This document shows, piece by piece, positions 35,025 through 42,079 of a stretch of DNA of 49,352 nucleotides (positions are counted from its first letter, which is position 1; every line of letters starts with the position of its first letter). The position numbers and the translations under genes are program-made. A model generated the notes under the pieces. That model was not told the DNA's origin. It saw only the letters and a program-made list of their open reading frames with translations, and did not search any database. Location of the stretch: IMG/VR virus record IMGVR_UViG_3300049617_000358, positions 1-49,352 of that record. One strand, 5' to 3'. This stretch comes from a virus.

Positions 35025-36362
35025 ATGGCTGTAAGGCACATGATTACACAAGAGGAAACAGAGAAAATGGTTGATGATATTAGCGACGCGGGCGCGGTAG
35101 ATATGGGGAAACTGGCGGCATTGAAAGCCAAGAGCAAAGAGAAAGAGGCAGCGGTGTCAAAGATTGTGGCAAAAAAAGAGAGAGCTCTAAATTTTGGCGT
35201 CCTTGGGACAGGGCAAGGAGGATCGCGTCTTGCTGAGAGTTTTTTTGCTCTTGGATATGACGCAGTTATTTGCAATACAGCCACGCAAGACCTCAAGTTT
35301 TGTAATCTACCAGACAGCAATAAATTGTTGCTTGAATATGGTGTTGGTGGAGCAAGCAAGGAATTAAGTATTGGTGCAAGTGCAGCGGAAGCACATCGTG
35401 CCGAAATATTGCAGTTGGTCAATGAGAAGCTCGGATCGTCACAGATTAACATTCTCTGCACCTCTCTTGGTGGCGGATCTGGTGCGGGCTCTGTCGAGAC
35501 GATGATCGATGTTCTTACCGAGATTGGTAAGCCAATTTTAGTTTTATCGATTCTTCCCATGGAAACTGAGGACGCACAAGCCAAGGCAAATAGCGTAGAA
35601 ACACTCAGTAAATTAACCGCCATGGTTAAATCCAAGAAGATCGCTAATCTTATCTGCGTCGATAATGCTAAGATCGAAACGATCTATGCCGATGTTTCTC
35701 AGATGGATTTTTATGGCGTAGCTAATCGCGCCATCGTAAATCCGATTGATGCATTCAATACGCTTAGTGCAATGCCAAGCTCCTCCAAAGGTCTTGATCC
35801 AATGGAGCTGACAAAGCTTCTAATTGATGGTGAGGGTCTTTCAATATTTGGTGAGCTGGTTGTATCCAATTTCCAGGAAGATACTGCTTTGGCTGAGGCG
35901 GTAATTGGAAATCTCAATGACAATCTTTTATCTGGCGGTTTTGATTTGAAGCAAACGAAATATGCTGGTTTTATTTTGGCGGCGAATGCCCAGGTATGGG
36001 CAAAGATTCCAAGCAGCAGCGTGAATTATGCGGTCGCAATGGTGAATGAACTTGCCGGGACTCCACGCTCAGTATTTAAGGGCATCTATGTCACAGACGA
36101 TCCATCGCCTGTTGTCAAGGTTTATTCCTTTTTCTCTGGGCTGCACCTGCCAGCAACTCGTGTGGATCAGTTGAAGAAAGACGCGGCTGAATTGCAGGGT
36201 AAAGGCAAGGTTAAAGATGCTGCTAGGGAACAGGGAATGGTTCTTGATACTGGCACAAATGATACAGTCTCGGCAGCACAGAAAATTCGTGAGAAGGTAG
36301 CCGCCAAAAACTCCACCTTTGGTAAATTTCTGGGTGGATCAGTATCTGATCGACGGAAGTGA
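35025..36362 (+). CDS. FtsZ/tubulin-like GTPase (phage cytoskeletal protein)
   Basis: 445 residues. After a charged N-terminal extension of about 55 residues (lysine/alanine/glutamate-rich) comes the first nucleotide-binding loop, FGVLGTGQGGSRLAE. The tubulin signature GGGSGAGS follows at about 149-156 in CTSLGGGSGAGSVET. LDPMELTKLL (about 256-265) aligns in place with the T7 loop of FtsZ, with acidic residues D and E where FtsZ has its two aspartates. GTP hydrolysis on polymerisation is therefore likely. The C-terminal tail is basic and may bind DNA or a partner. Known phage tubulins (PhuZ, TubZ types) position or segregate phage DNA. It has its own promoter and an operator-like palindrome. 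GC-rich codons near the 5' end differ from those of neighbours, hinting at separate acquisition. A host FtsZ inhibitor-like paralog is an alternative. Confidence 0.82.
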   Translation: MAVRHMITQEETEKMVDDISDAGAVDMGKLAALKAKSKEKEAAVSKIVAKKERALNFGVLGTGQGGSRLAESFFALGYDAVICNTATQDLKFCNLPDSNKLLLEYGVGGASKELSIGASAAEAHRAEILQLVNEKLGSSQINILCTSLGGGSGAGSVETMIDVLTEIGKPILVLSILPMETEDAQAKANSVETLSKLTAMVKSKKIANLICVDNAKIETIYADVSQMDFYGVANRAIVNPIDAFNTLSAMPSSSKGLDPMELTKLLIDGEGLSIFGELVVSNFQEDTALAEAVIGNLNDNLLSGGFDLKQTKYAGFILAANAQVWAKIPSSSVNYAVAMVNELAGTPRSVFKGIYVTDDPSPVVKVYSFFSGLHLPATRVDQLKKDAAELQGKGKVKDAAREQGMVLDTGTNDTVSAAQKIREKVAAKNSTFGKFLGGSVSDRRK

Positions 36363-36365
36363 TCT

Positions 36366-36575
36366 ATGCCTGAAAAATTGACCTTGGTGGGATTTATTAA
36401 TCGAAGTAATGTTAAGCATGGCTTCAAATATGATTACTCGCAGGTAGCGTATATCAATAATTACACCAAGGTCAAAATTGGCTGTCCAACACATGAACCT
36501 TTTGAGCAAAGACCAAAAGATCATCTCTCGTGGAGATGGGTGTCCCAAACAAGTCAAATATTGACTTCTCCATAA
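36366..36575 (+). pseudogene. Fragment of a homing-endonuclease-type DNA-binding domain
   Basis: Residues about 8-55 match the repeat found in front of many free-standing phage and mobile-intron nucleases: FINRSNVKHGFKYDYSQVAY, then TKVKIGCPTHEPFEQRPKDHLS. The family then continues with a GCPKC knuckle. Here the expected RGDGCPKQVKY sequence occurs in the +1 frame from about 36523 to its TGA at 36562-36564. The gene is therefore frameshifted as well as cut short, with no nuclease domain after it. It begins 3 bases after the tubulin-like gene. The TGA of the shifted frame lies inside the -35 box of the next promoter. A remnant of a mobile endonuclease is the most likely reading. Confidence 0.6.
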
Positions 36576-36588
36576 TCGTCCTTAATAT
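36561..36588 (+). promoter_or_regulatory. Sigma70-type promoter before the Sm-like pair
   Basis: TTGACT (36561-36566), 16-base spacer, TAATAT (36583-36588). The predicted start near 36595 is only about 5 bases before the ATG at 36600, and no ribosome site fits. The mRNA would be almost leaderless. It would drive the two Sm-like genes and the helicase. Confidence 0.6.
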
Positions 36589-36599
36589 GATAGAAATCG

Positions 36600-36842
36600 A
36601 TGCTCGATCTTTTCCTAGCACAGAATAATGGACAACAGATTACGATCTATTTAAAGCTTGGAGAGGTCCTCCGAGGAACACTAACTGTCGAAATGACCGC
36701 TGAGGAGAGCGGAGAAAGAATGTTTTCGATTACACGACACCAAAAAGATGGAAATGGCGGGTTGTTCGCTATCAAAAGCTTTTTTAATCAGGAAGCTGTC
36801 TCCTATTTTGAGATAAGCACAGAAAATGAAAGGGTTTTGTAA
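36600..36842 (+). CDS. Small Sm/Hfq-like protein A
   Basis: 80 residues. The pattern NGQQITIYLKLGEVLRGTLTV (about 10-30) resembles the first strands of the Sm fold, in which a bent sheet carries a NG or LKNG turn and a glycine before the third strand. The middle (30-60) is a longer variable loop and the end (AVSYFEIST) could be the last strand. Sm/Hfq proteins form rings that bind RNA. It is followed at once by a second, more Hfq-like protein (stop TAA then ATG). RNA binding is inferred from fold resemblance only. It has no membrane segment. Confidence 0.45.
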   Translation: MLDLFLAQNNGQQITIYLKLGEVLRGTLTVEMTAEESGERMFSITRHQKDGNGGLFAIKSFFNQEAVSYFEISTENERVL

Positions 36843-37046
36843 ATGTTATTCTATATTTTGTCAGGTAAAAATGGAAAGACTGTCCGTCTCTGGATGGACA
36901 ACGGAATGCAGATCTATGGAACTCTCAACCATCAATTATCACCTAGTGGATCCTCGTCTTTCTTTATTAGCGATAATAGCTCGACGAAACATTATTTTGA
37001 CCATGATAAAGTGTCCAATTTTACTGTCTTAGAAGATAAGAGCTGA
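36843..37046 (+). CDS. Small Sm/Hfq-like protein B
   Basis: 67 residues, close to the Hfq core length. Residues 10-27 (KTVRLWMDNGMQIYGTL) resemble the Hfq strand 1-2 region, including the hydrophobic-NG-hydrophobic turn and following G. The FFISDNSSTKHYFDHDKVSNFTVL segment corresponds to strands 3-5, where Hfq has a YKHAISTVVP end. The start immediately follows the upstream stop and the stop overlaps the helicase gene by one base, so all three genes are co-translated. Role suggestion: RNA chaperone or subunit of a hetero-ring with the upstream protein. Confidence in the fold is moderate and in the function low. Confidence 0.5.
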   Translation: MLFYILSGKNGKTVRLWMDNGMQIYGTLNHQLSPSGSSSFFISDNSSTKHYFDHDKVSNFTVLEDKS

Positions 37047-38521
37047 TGATTACCATCTCCGTTCTTGACAACAAACGATGTCAAATCGTTTCAGAGGACG
37101 AGAAGATGCTAAAAAAGCTTGGCTCATTCTTATCCTTTAAGCCTGTAGGGATAGAATGGACGCCAGCCGTTCAGGCGGGGAGATGGTCTGGAATCACCTA
37201 TTTGTTGTCCAAGAATGGACAATTTAATCTTGGTTTGCTTCATCGCGTCAAAGAATGGCTAACTCAGCGGAAGTATGATTTTGTTGTGGAGGATAAACGT
37301 CCTTCCATACCACCATCACATCCGTTGGATGTTTCTGCCAATTTTGCCAATCTAAAAATGGTTCCTCGTGAGCATCAGGTGCGAATGGTTAATGCCGCTC
37401 TCTCTAATGAGAAGGGGATCATACGAGCTACGACTGGCAGTGGCAAGTCTATTGCCATTGCCTCGCTCGTAGCAGAGCTAAACAAGCCCACCATAATCTA
37501 TGTCATTGGTCTGGATCTTTTACAGCAATTTTACTCTCTTTTCTCGAAGGTTTTCGATGAAAAAATAGGTTTTGTGGGTAATGGAATTGTTGATCCTGCC
37601 AGGATTACCATCGCCTCTATCTGGACGATAGGGCGAGCATTAAAAATGGAGGGAAAGACCATTTTTGAGGCAGAGAATGAGACCATGAAAGAGGAGGATA
37701 TCAACGAGAGCGGTCGGGATAAAATCCTTGGTCTGCTTAAAGAGGCAAAGGTTCATATCCTGGATGAATGCCATGTGGCTACCTGTGCTACCATCGAGAC
37801 TATACACAAGAATATCGATCCGGAGAGAATTTATGGATTTTCGGGTACACCTTTTTCTGATAGAGGGGATGAGCTTCTCCTCCATGCTATATTCGGAGAG
37901 CAGATTATTAACATCTCCGCCTCGGAGATGATTGAAAAAGGAATTATTGCTCGTCCTATTATTAAATTTCTAACTGTTCCCAAGATGCAGATAGATAATA
38001 ACAGTTCTTATCTTACCATATATAAGGAATATATCGTAGAGAATGAAATTAGGAATAACATGATTGTTTCTTCAGTTTCTGATTTGCTCTCTCGGGGGTA
38101 TACACCATTGGTTCTCTTTCGACAGATTAAGCATGGAAATCTGCTATTCCAAAAAATGCTGGATGCAGGAATTACCTGTGATTTGTTAAATGGTAATGAT
38201 CCTTTGGAGAAGAGGGATGAAATTAAAGCTAAGCTAATCTCTGGTGAAATTAAAGCTATTGTTGCTAGCACTATTTTTGATATTGGATTAAATTTGGAGC
38301 AGCTATCTGCTTTGGTGATGTGCGGAGGAAATAAATCGCCTATTAAGTCCTTGCAAAGGGTAGGTAGAGTTCTACGTATGCTTCCTGGAAAGACCCATGC
38401 AGCAGTAGTCGATTTCTACGATCAGGCTAAATATCTAAAATCACATTCTAAAATCAGGTGTGAGACATATCAGACCGAGCCGGGATTTAAGGTCATCAGG
38501 AGCCCGGAGATGATAAAATAG
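37046..38521 (+). CDS. Superfamily 2 DNA/RNA helicase, UvsW-like
   Basis: 491 residues, about the length of T4 UvsW (503). An N-terminal beta domain (1-90) precedes REHQVRMVNAAL, the Q-like motif. Motif I is ATTGSGKS (about 128-135), motif II is DECH (about 240-243), FSGTPF is motif III, and QRVGRVLR is motif VI (about 437-444). UvsW-type enzymes unwind branched DNA and R-loops and switch replication from origin to recombination-dependent mode. The gene is coupled by a one-base overlap to the Sm-like pair, which could link RNA binding to R-loop unwinding (inference). It ends 1 base before the small membrane protein gene. Confidence 0.88.
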   Translation: MITISVLDNKRCQIVSEDEKMLKKLGSFLSFKPVGIEWTPAVQAGRWSGITYLLSKNGQFNLGLLHRVKEWLTQRKYDFVVEDKRPSIPPSHPLDVSANFANLKMVPREHQVRMVNAALSNEKGIIRATTGSGKSIAIASLVAELNKPTIIYVIGLDLLQQFYSLFSKVFDEKIGFVGNGIVDPARITIASIWTIGRALKMEGKTIFEAENETMKEEDINESGRDKILGLLKEAKVHILDECHVATCATIETIHKNIDPERIYGFSGTPFSDRGDELLLHAIFGEQIINISASEMIEKGIIARPIIKFLTVPKMQIDNNSSYLTIYKEYIVENEIRNNMIVSSVSDLLSRGYTPLVLFRQIKHGNLLFQKMLDAGITCDLLNGNDPLEKRDEIKAKLISGEIKAIVASTIFDIGLNLEQLSALVMCGGNKSPIKSLQRVGRVLRMLPGKTHAAVVDFYDQAKYLKSHSKIRCETYQTEPGFKVIRSPEMIK

Positions 38522-38522
38522 A

Positions 38523-38903
38523 ATGGAAATGCTTCTTTTGCCTCAGTTGATTGATCTCTTCCATTTAGGATTTATCTTTCTTCTTATTGTCTGTACGCCC
38601 TTCCTATTTTTAAAGAAATGGAGATGGAGAAAGATCAGAATTTGGACAACATGTTATGCTATAGCTTTCGTCCTAATTAATAGGGTTGGGCATTGGATTT
38701 GGGGAGAATGTTTTTTGACGAGATTAGCTCGTCTGGCAGGAGGAAGCGATTGGGGAGACGAACTATTTCTCTCCAAGATTTCGAGAATGTTCTTCGGATC
38801 TGCCCCAAGCGCAGATCAACTTCTCATTTTTGAGCAAGCAGCCATGGGATTGGTTTGCTTAGGCATTTTGATCTCTCTTCTCAGAGAATGGAGAAAGCTA
38901 TGA
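38523..38903 (+). CDS. Small membrane protein (DUF2784-like)
   Basis: 126 residues with three or four hydrophobic stretches (about 10-30, 42-60, 100-122). The order LIDLFHLGFIF, KKWRWRKIRIW and VGHWIWGECFLTRL resembles DUF2784 proteins, small bacterial membrane proteins of unknown function. It begins one base after the helicase stop and its stop overlaps the next start (ATGA). A lysis-timing or superinfection role would be guesswork. Confidence 0.6.
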   Translation: MEMLLLPQLIDLFHLGFIFLLIVCTPFLFLKKWRWRKIRIWTTCYAIAFVLINRVGHWIWGECFLTRLARLAGGSDWGDELFLSKISRMFFGSAPSADQLLIFEQAAMGLVCLGILISLLREWRKL

Positions 38904-39250
38904 TCTATCATGATCCGATAGTAGATAGATTTGTCTTTAATCTTTCTCAGGATATAGTCACCATCTTACCAGATGGAAATATTTTGCTGGTGGATGGCAT
39001 ACATCAGGTATTCGTCTGGACAAGGAAGAAGAACCTGCGAGCCTGGCATGTTAGTCAGGATTACTATGGTTTTAGCATGCCTTCCTCGGATGAGGATTAG
39101 AAGAATCTAATCCAAATTGCCATTAAAAGCAACCCAGAAAAGGATGATTGGACAGTCTGTCTCGTCGTCAATGATGGTTGGGATGCTTTCGGATTTAATG
39201 CTGCTCCAGCTCTTCTCCGTAAGCTAATCCGATTTCAATCCTTTGAATAA
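38900..39250 (+). pseudogene. Small gene interrupted by an in-frame TAG
   Basis: The start ATG at 38900 overlaps the upstream stop (ATGA); an in-frame ATG at 38888 is possible. The frame encodes 66 residues (DPIVDRFVFNLSQDIVTILP and following) to TAG at 39098-39100. It then continues with 49 sense codons of normal-looking protein (IQIAIKSNPEKDDWTVCLVV, then DGWDAFGFNAAPALLRKLI) to TAA at 39248. No start codon of the ATG type is available for the second part. One CAG-to-TAG change would explain it. TAG ends several other genes in the window, so general recoding is unlikely. Function unknown. The short product may still be made. Confidence 0.5.
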
Positions 39251-39256
39251 TTCAAT

Positions 39257-39298
39257 CTCTCTTAGAGAGTAGAAGAGGTTCTTGATGATTTTTTTTTT
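39257..39298 (+). terminator. Weak terminator-like element with long T run
   Basis: CTCTC (39257-39261) and GAGAG (39265-39269) form a small inverted repeat, and a run of ten T follows at 39289-39298. The stem is not adjacent to the T run. A second weak stem (AGAA/TTCT) lies between. The gap 39251-39351 separates two transcription units, which makes termination reasonable. Confidence 0.3.
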
Positions 39299-39351
39299 GG
39301 AAAGGAAATCGTCAGCCAGTCTCCTCTCCAAGAGTAGGATAGGCGCCCGGC

Positions 39352-39380
39352 TTGACATCTTCCACCTCCCTCCCTACCAT
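39352..39380 (+). promoter_or_regulatory. Sigma70-type promoter with leaderless geometry
   Basis: TTGACA (39352-39357), 17-base spacer, TACCAT (39375-39380). The ATG at 39388 is 36 bases from the first base of the -35, as at 31179 and 44339. An in-frame ATG at 39379 lies inside the -10 box and could not be on the transcript. Confidence 0.65.
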
Positions 39381-39387
39381 GGGAACC

Positions 39388-39723
39388 ATGGACGACGAGG
39401 AGATTGTGCAGATATGGGCGGTCTACTGCCCATATATGCAGGAACAGCGCTATCTGCAATTACCATCTATTCACATGGATACGGAGTTCTATTATTGTCT
39501 TTTAAATCGATTTGATGACATAGGGATAAAATACGGTTTACCCCACGATTTGACCAGACAGCTTTTTTCCAATAAGCAAAAAGATACGATGATCTTGCTT
39601 ATCCGAGACGATAAACACAATCCTTTATTTTATAAATATTTGATGATTGATACTACAATGATCTGCTTCCTGGAAAATCTAAAAATCACTAAGCAAAACT
39701 ATAAGATGAGAGCATTTCAATGA
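39388..39723 (+). CDS. Hypothetical protein, first gene of the replication operon
   Basis: 111 residues from the ATG at 39388, chosen because the upstream in-frame ATG (39379) and TTG (39352) are within the promoter. Acidic start (MDDEEIVQIW), then mixed helix and strand, no membrane segment, and a basic end (KQNYKMRAFQ). No motif recognised. Its stop overlaps the next gene by 4 bases (ATGA), beginning a run of coupled genes that leads to the helicase loader and helicase. A regulatory or replication-accessory role is a guess. Confidence 0.5.
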   Translation: MDDEEIVQIWAVYCPYMQEQRYLQLPSIHMDTEFYYCLLNRFDDIGIKYGLPHDLTRQLFSNKQKDTMILLIRDDKHNPLFYKYLMIDTTMICFLENLKITKQNYKMRAFQ

Positions 39724-40283
39724 CTGAGCAACCGTCCATCAGTAAAGCTTGGGATAAATTCCTGGCTAAATTCCACGAAATTGATACTCTGTCCACCAAA
39801 GATTGGAAACAGGTTCATCTTCTTTCATATTTTACCAGGAAGTATAAGGAGCAATTCGGGATAGACTATTCCCTAAAATTTAATACTACAGCACCAGGCT
39901 CCTCTTTTGAGATTTTTCAGATCAATCGTCTTCGTGTCCAGTTGACCTCTGATCCTGTTGCCCTACGGAATTATATTGATTGGATCTTCCAAGATAAGGC
40001 AAATTTAGGCAAACGACGATTTACCTCCATCTCCTTCCTGACCAAGGAAGAGTTTCTGGGGGAATATAAACGAAATGTTCTCTTTGCTTCGGCAGCTAAA
40101 ATTGATAGAAGCACACCTCTTCCAGAGCATTATTCTCAGATTTTTGCTGGAATGAGGATAAAGACCTATGGCGATTTAGCATTCCTATCGCAAATGAGCA
40201 GTCCACCACCCAATGTCAAAAATGCCTTTGCCCAGCTAGATGAGCAGGGATTTGATAAGAGCATTCTTGGGAAAATTGTATGA
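39720..40283 (+). CDS. Hypothetical protein of the replication operon
   Basis: 187 residues, soluble, mostly helical, coupled by ATGA overlaps to both neighbours. The middle (SLKFNTTAPGSSFEIFQINR, then RNYIDWIFQDK and RRFTSISFLT) looks well ordered. I do not recognise the family. Its position upstream of the DnaC-like and DnaB-like genes suggests a replication accessory function, such as a primosome or recombination mediator component, but no catalytic motif is seen. Confidence 0.5.
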   Translation: MTEQPSISKAWDKFLAKFHEIDTLSTKDWKQVHLLSYFTRKYKEQFGIDYSLKFNTTAPGSSFEIFQINRLRVQLTSDPVALRNYIDWIFQDKANLGKRRFTSISFLTKEEFLGEYKRNVLFASAAKIDRSTPLPEHYSQIFAGMRIKTYGDLAFLSQMSSPPPNVKNAFAQLDEQGFDKSILGKIV

Positions 40284-40570
40284 CGTGGAAAAAGCAAATA
40301 GATTACGAGATGTGTTACCTGTTACAGGAACAAAATCTTAAATTAAAGGATGTGCTGGATTTGTTAAAATCTGCTTCAGTTAAACATCATTATGTTAATT
40401 ATCGAGAAAATGAATTTTATGCATCATCTTTAGAAGATGATAAGAAATTACCACCATTTCGATTTATTTATCTAGAGTTTAGAGAAACAAAGGAAGTTGT
40501 TAATATTCTATATGTTTTTATTACTCGCGAAATGCTGATTAAATTAATTAAAATGAGAGCTTGGATATAA
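40280..40570 (+). CDS. Hypothetical protein
   Basis: 96 residues starting within the upstream stop (ATGA). It begins with a helix (QIDYEMCYLLQEQNLKLKDV) and then a strand-rich part (FRFIYLEFRETKEVVNILYV). No known motif or membrane segment. Codons are AT-rich compared with neighbours, especially at 40320-40560. Confidence 0.45.
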   Translation: MTWKKQIDYEMCYLLQEQNLKLKDVLDLLKSASVKHHYVNYRENEFYASSLEDDKKLPPFRFIYLEFRETKEVVNILYVFITREMLIKLIKMRAWI

Positions 40571-41031
40571 CAGGCAAAACTAATCATATTTGTATGGTTA
40601 ATTTTTTTGGAAAAGGGTTCAGCTATACCTCAGCAGTTCCAGGGGATAAACAAGAAGAACCTAAAAATCCTTCAAATCCTCTCATCCTCCTTAAAGGAGC
40701 TGACGTTCAACTATCTAGTCGTCTCATTGCCTTGGGCATGGATGCTGATTTTAACCATTTACGAGATGTTTTGGCAGAACATAAGATAGGACAAAGACGC
40801 AATTACCTGATGCATGTCATGATCCCCTCGATACAAGCTACTTGTCTTTCTTTCTGGGAGTTCCTCTATGGTAGAGAAGCGACTCCACCTAAAACTACCG
40901 TCATCTTTCCCTGGAATAATGGAAATTGCGCCCATAATGACGGATCTTGTCCGCCCTGTGATTTAGTCATTTTTCTAAATGCTCCTGCTGCTGAAATTAA
41001 CCGCTTACTGGATATGGCTGCTTTCCTATGA
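40561..41031 (+). CDS. Hypothetical protein with cysteine cluster
   Basis: 156 residues if started at TTG 40561, which overlaps the upstream gene by 10 bases and follows a weak GAGAG site. An ATG at 40594 gives 145 residues but has no ribosome site. A helical, basic middle (about 65-110) is followed by CAHNDGSCPPCDLVIFLN (about 124-141), whose three cysteines and one histidine could bind zinc. The stop overlaps the next gene (ATGA). Family not recognised. Function may relate to replication given the operon. Confidence 0.45.
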   Translation: MDITGKTNHICMVNFFGKGFSYTSAVPGDKQEEPKNPSNPLILLKGADVQLSSRLIALGMDADFNHLRDVLAEHKIGQRRNYLMHVMIPSIQATCLSFWEFLYGREATPPKTTVIFPWNNGNCAHNDGSCPPCDLVIFLNAPAAEINRLLDMAAFL

Positions 41032-41381
41032 ACCCAGAGATTGGACAATTTGTTCGTTGTTTCCTTCGCAATGGTACCATGGTGGAAGGGTTTGTTAGGT
41101 CTTGGTCAGATGGCAAATCCGTACTTTCCTCCAAGGATGGCTACAACCTCCTCCTGATCATGGATACAGCTCAGGATGTCTACATGGTAAAAATCCAGCT
41201 TGTCTCTCCGGATAAAGCTAAAACCATCTTGACAGAAGCCTTCGAGAAGGTTAAGAATGAAACCTCTGGGCACGATCTGTCCCGCCTCCGATCCCTAGCG
41301 GAGCTACGGATGGCTATGGGAGAACAAGAGAGAAAAATGGTAGCCGAAAAATTAACAGAACATACAGTGAAATTGGGCTAA
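41028..41381 (+). CDS. Sm-like protein with helical tail (C)
   Basis: 117 residues. The first 57 (IGQFVRCFLRNGTMVEGFVRSW, then DGYNLLLIMDTAQDVYMVKI) fit the Sm-fold pattern of strand, RNG turn, strand ending in glycine, two more strands. They resemble the two small proteins at 36600-37046. The last 60 residues are helical and charged. It directly precedes the DnaC-like loader (2-base gap). Possible role: RNA or single-strand DNA binding accessory of primosome assembly (inference). Resemblance is pattern-level only. Confidence 0.45.
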   Translation: MNPEIGQFVRCFLRNGTMVEGFVRSWSDGKSVLSSKDGYNLLLIMDTAQDVYMVKIQLVSPDKAKTILTEAFEKVKNETSGHDLSRLRSLAELRMAMGEQERKMVAEKLTEHTVKLG

Positions 41382-41383
41382 AT

Positions 41384-42079
41384 ATGGATATGGATTTCTC
41401 TCGATGTAAGGCTCTCAATAATATTCCAGCCAAAAAGCTCTCTGACAGAATTGTTGGAATTAATGCTCTTCCTGGTGATCCTCTTGCCAAGAGCATGAAA
41501 TTAATGGCAATTTCTCGATTTCAGGAGAGCAACATACCGGTCGAATATTGGGATTTAAAAATGGATAAAGATTTCCATGGAGATCCTAATCTCCTTTCCA
41601 AATTCACCGAATTTACTGCTGATCTAAAACAAAGCTATACCTCAGGAGCATCTCTTTGCTTTGCTGGGGCTCATGGGAGGGGAAAGACGATGACATCCTG
41701 CTGCATTCTTAAAAAAGCCGCTCTTAAAGGTTTTTCCTGTCTTTATACTACTCTATCTGATGCTGTGTCTGCTTCCCTGCAAGACAATGGTTTTTCTGCT
41801 AAACGAGAAATGACCATGGTTGATTTTCTTGTTTTGGATGAGGTTGATCCTCGTTTTATTGGTTCTGATAAGGCAGCAGATCTCTATGCCAGGAGCTTAG
41901 AAGGGGTATTCCGGACGAGGAGCCAGAATAAATTACCAACCATTCTTTGTACTAATTCCCCGAATGTTCTGAAATCCTTTTCTGGAGCTTTAGAGCAGAG
42001 CATAGATAGTCTTTTTTCGGATAGAATGGAGATAGTTCCAGTTTTTGGCGATGATTTTAGGAAGAAAGAAACGACATGA
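41384..42079 (+). CDS. DnaC/IstB-like AAA+ ATPase, helicase loader
   Basis: 231 residues, typical for DnaC-like loaders. An N-terminal helical domain (1-80) would bind the helicase. The Walker A motif is GAHGRGKT (about 95-102) and Walker B is VDFLVLDEVD (about 146-155). TILCTNSP follows as sensor 1, and SDRM near the end contains the arginine of the sensor/finger region. Such ATPases open the DnaB ring and place it on DNA. The gene is followed by the DnaB-like gene with an ATGA overlap, so loader and helicase are co-translated. Confidence 0.88.
   Translation: MDMDFSRCKALNNIPAKKLSDRIVGINALPGDPLAKSMKLMAISRFQESNIPVEYWDLKMDKDFHGDPNLLSKFTEFTADLKQSYTSGASLCFAGAHGRGKTMTSCCILKKAALKGFSCLYTTLSDAVSASLQDNGFSAKREMTMVDFLVLDEVDPRFIGSDKAADLYARSLEGVFRTRSQNKLPTILCTNSPNVLKSFSGALEQSIDSLFSDRMEIVPVFGDDFRKKETT

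Noticed and set aside
34958-35635. 225-codon minus-strand reading frame opposite the tubulin-like gene
   Set aside because: Lies opposite strongly supported GTPase motifs, composition is serine/proline/leucine-rich as expected from antisense of this gene, and no ribosome site or homolog pattern is seen.
39098-39100. General reassignment of TAG to an amino acid in this phage
   Set aside because: TAG ends several well-formed genes (15054, 15586, 38521, 43643, 44732), so only a local event is likely.
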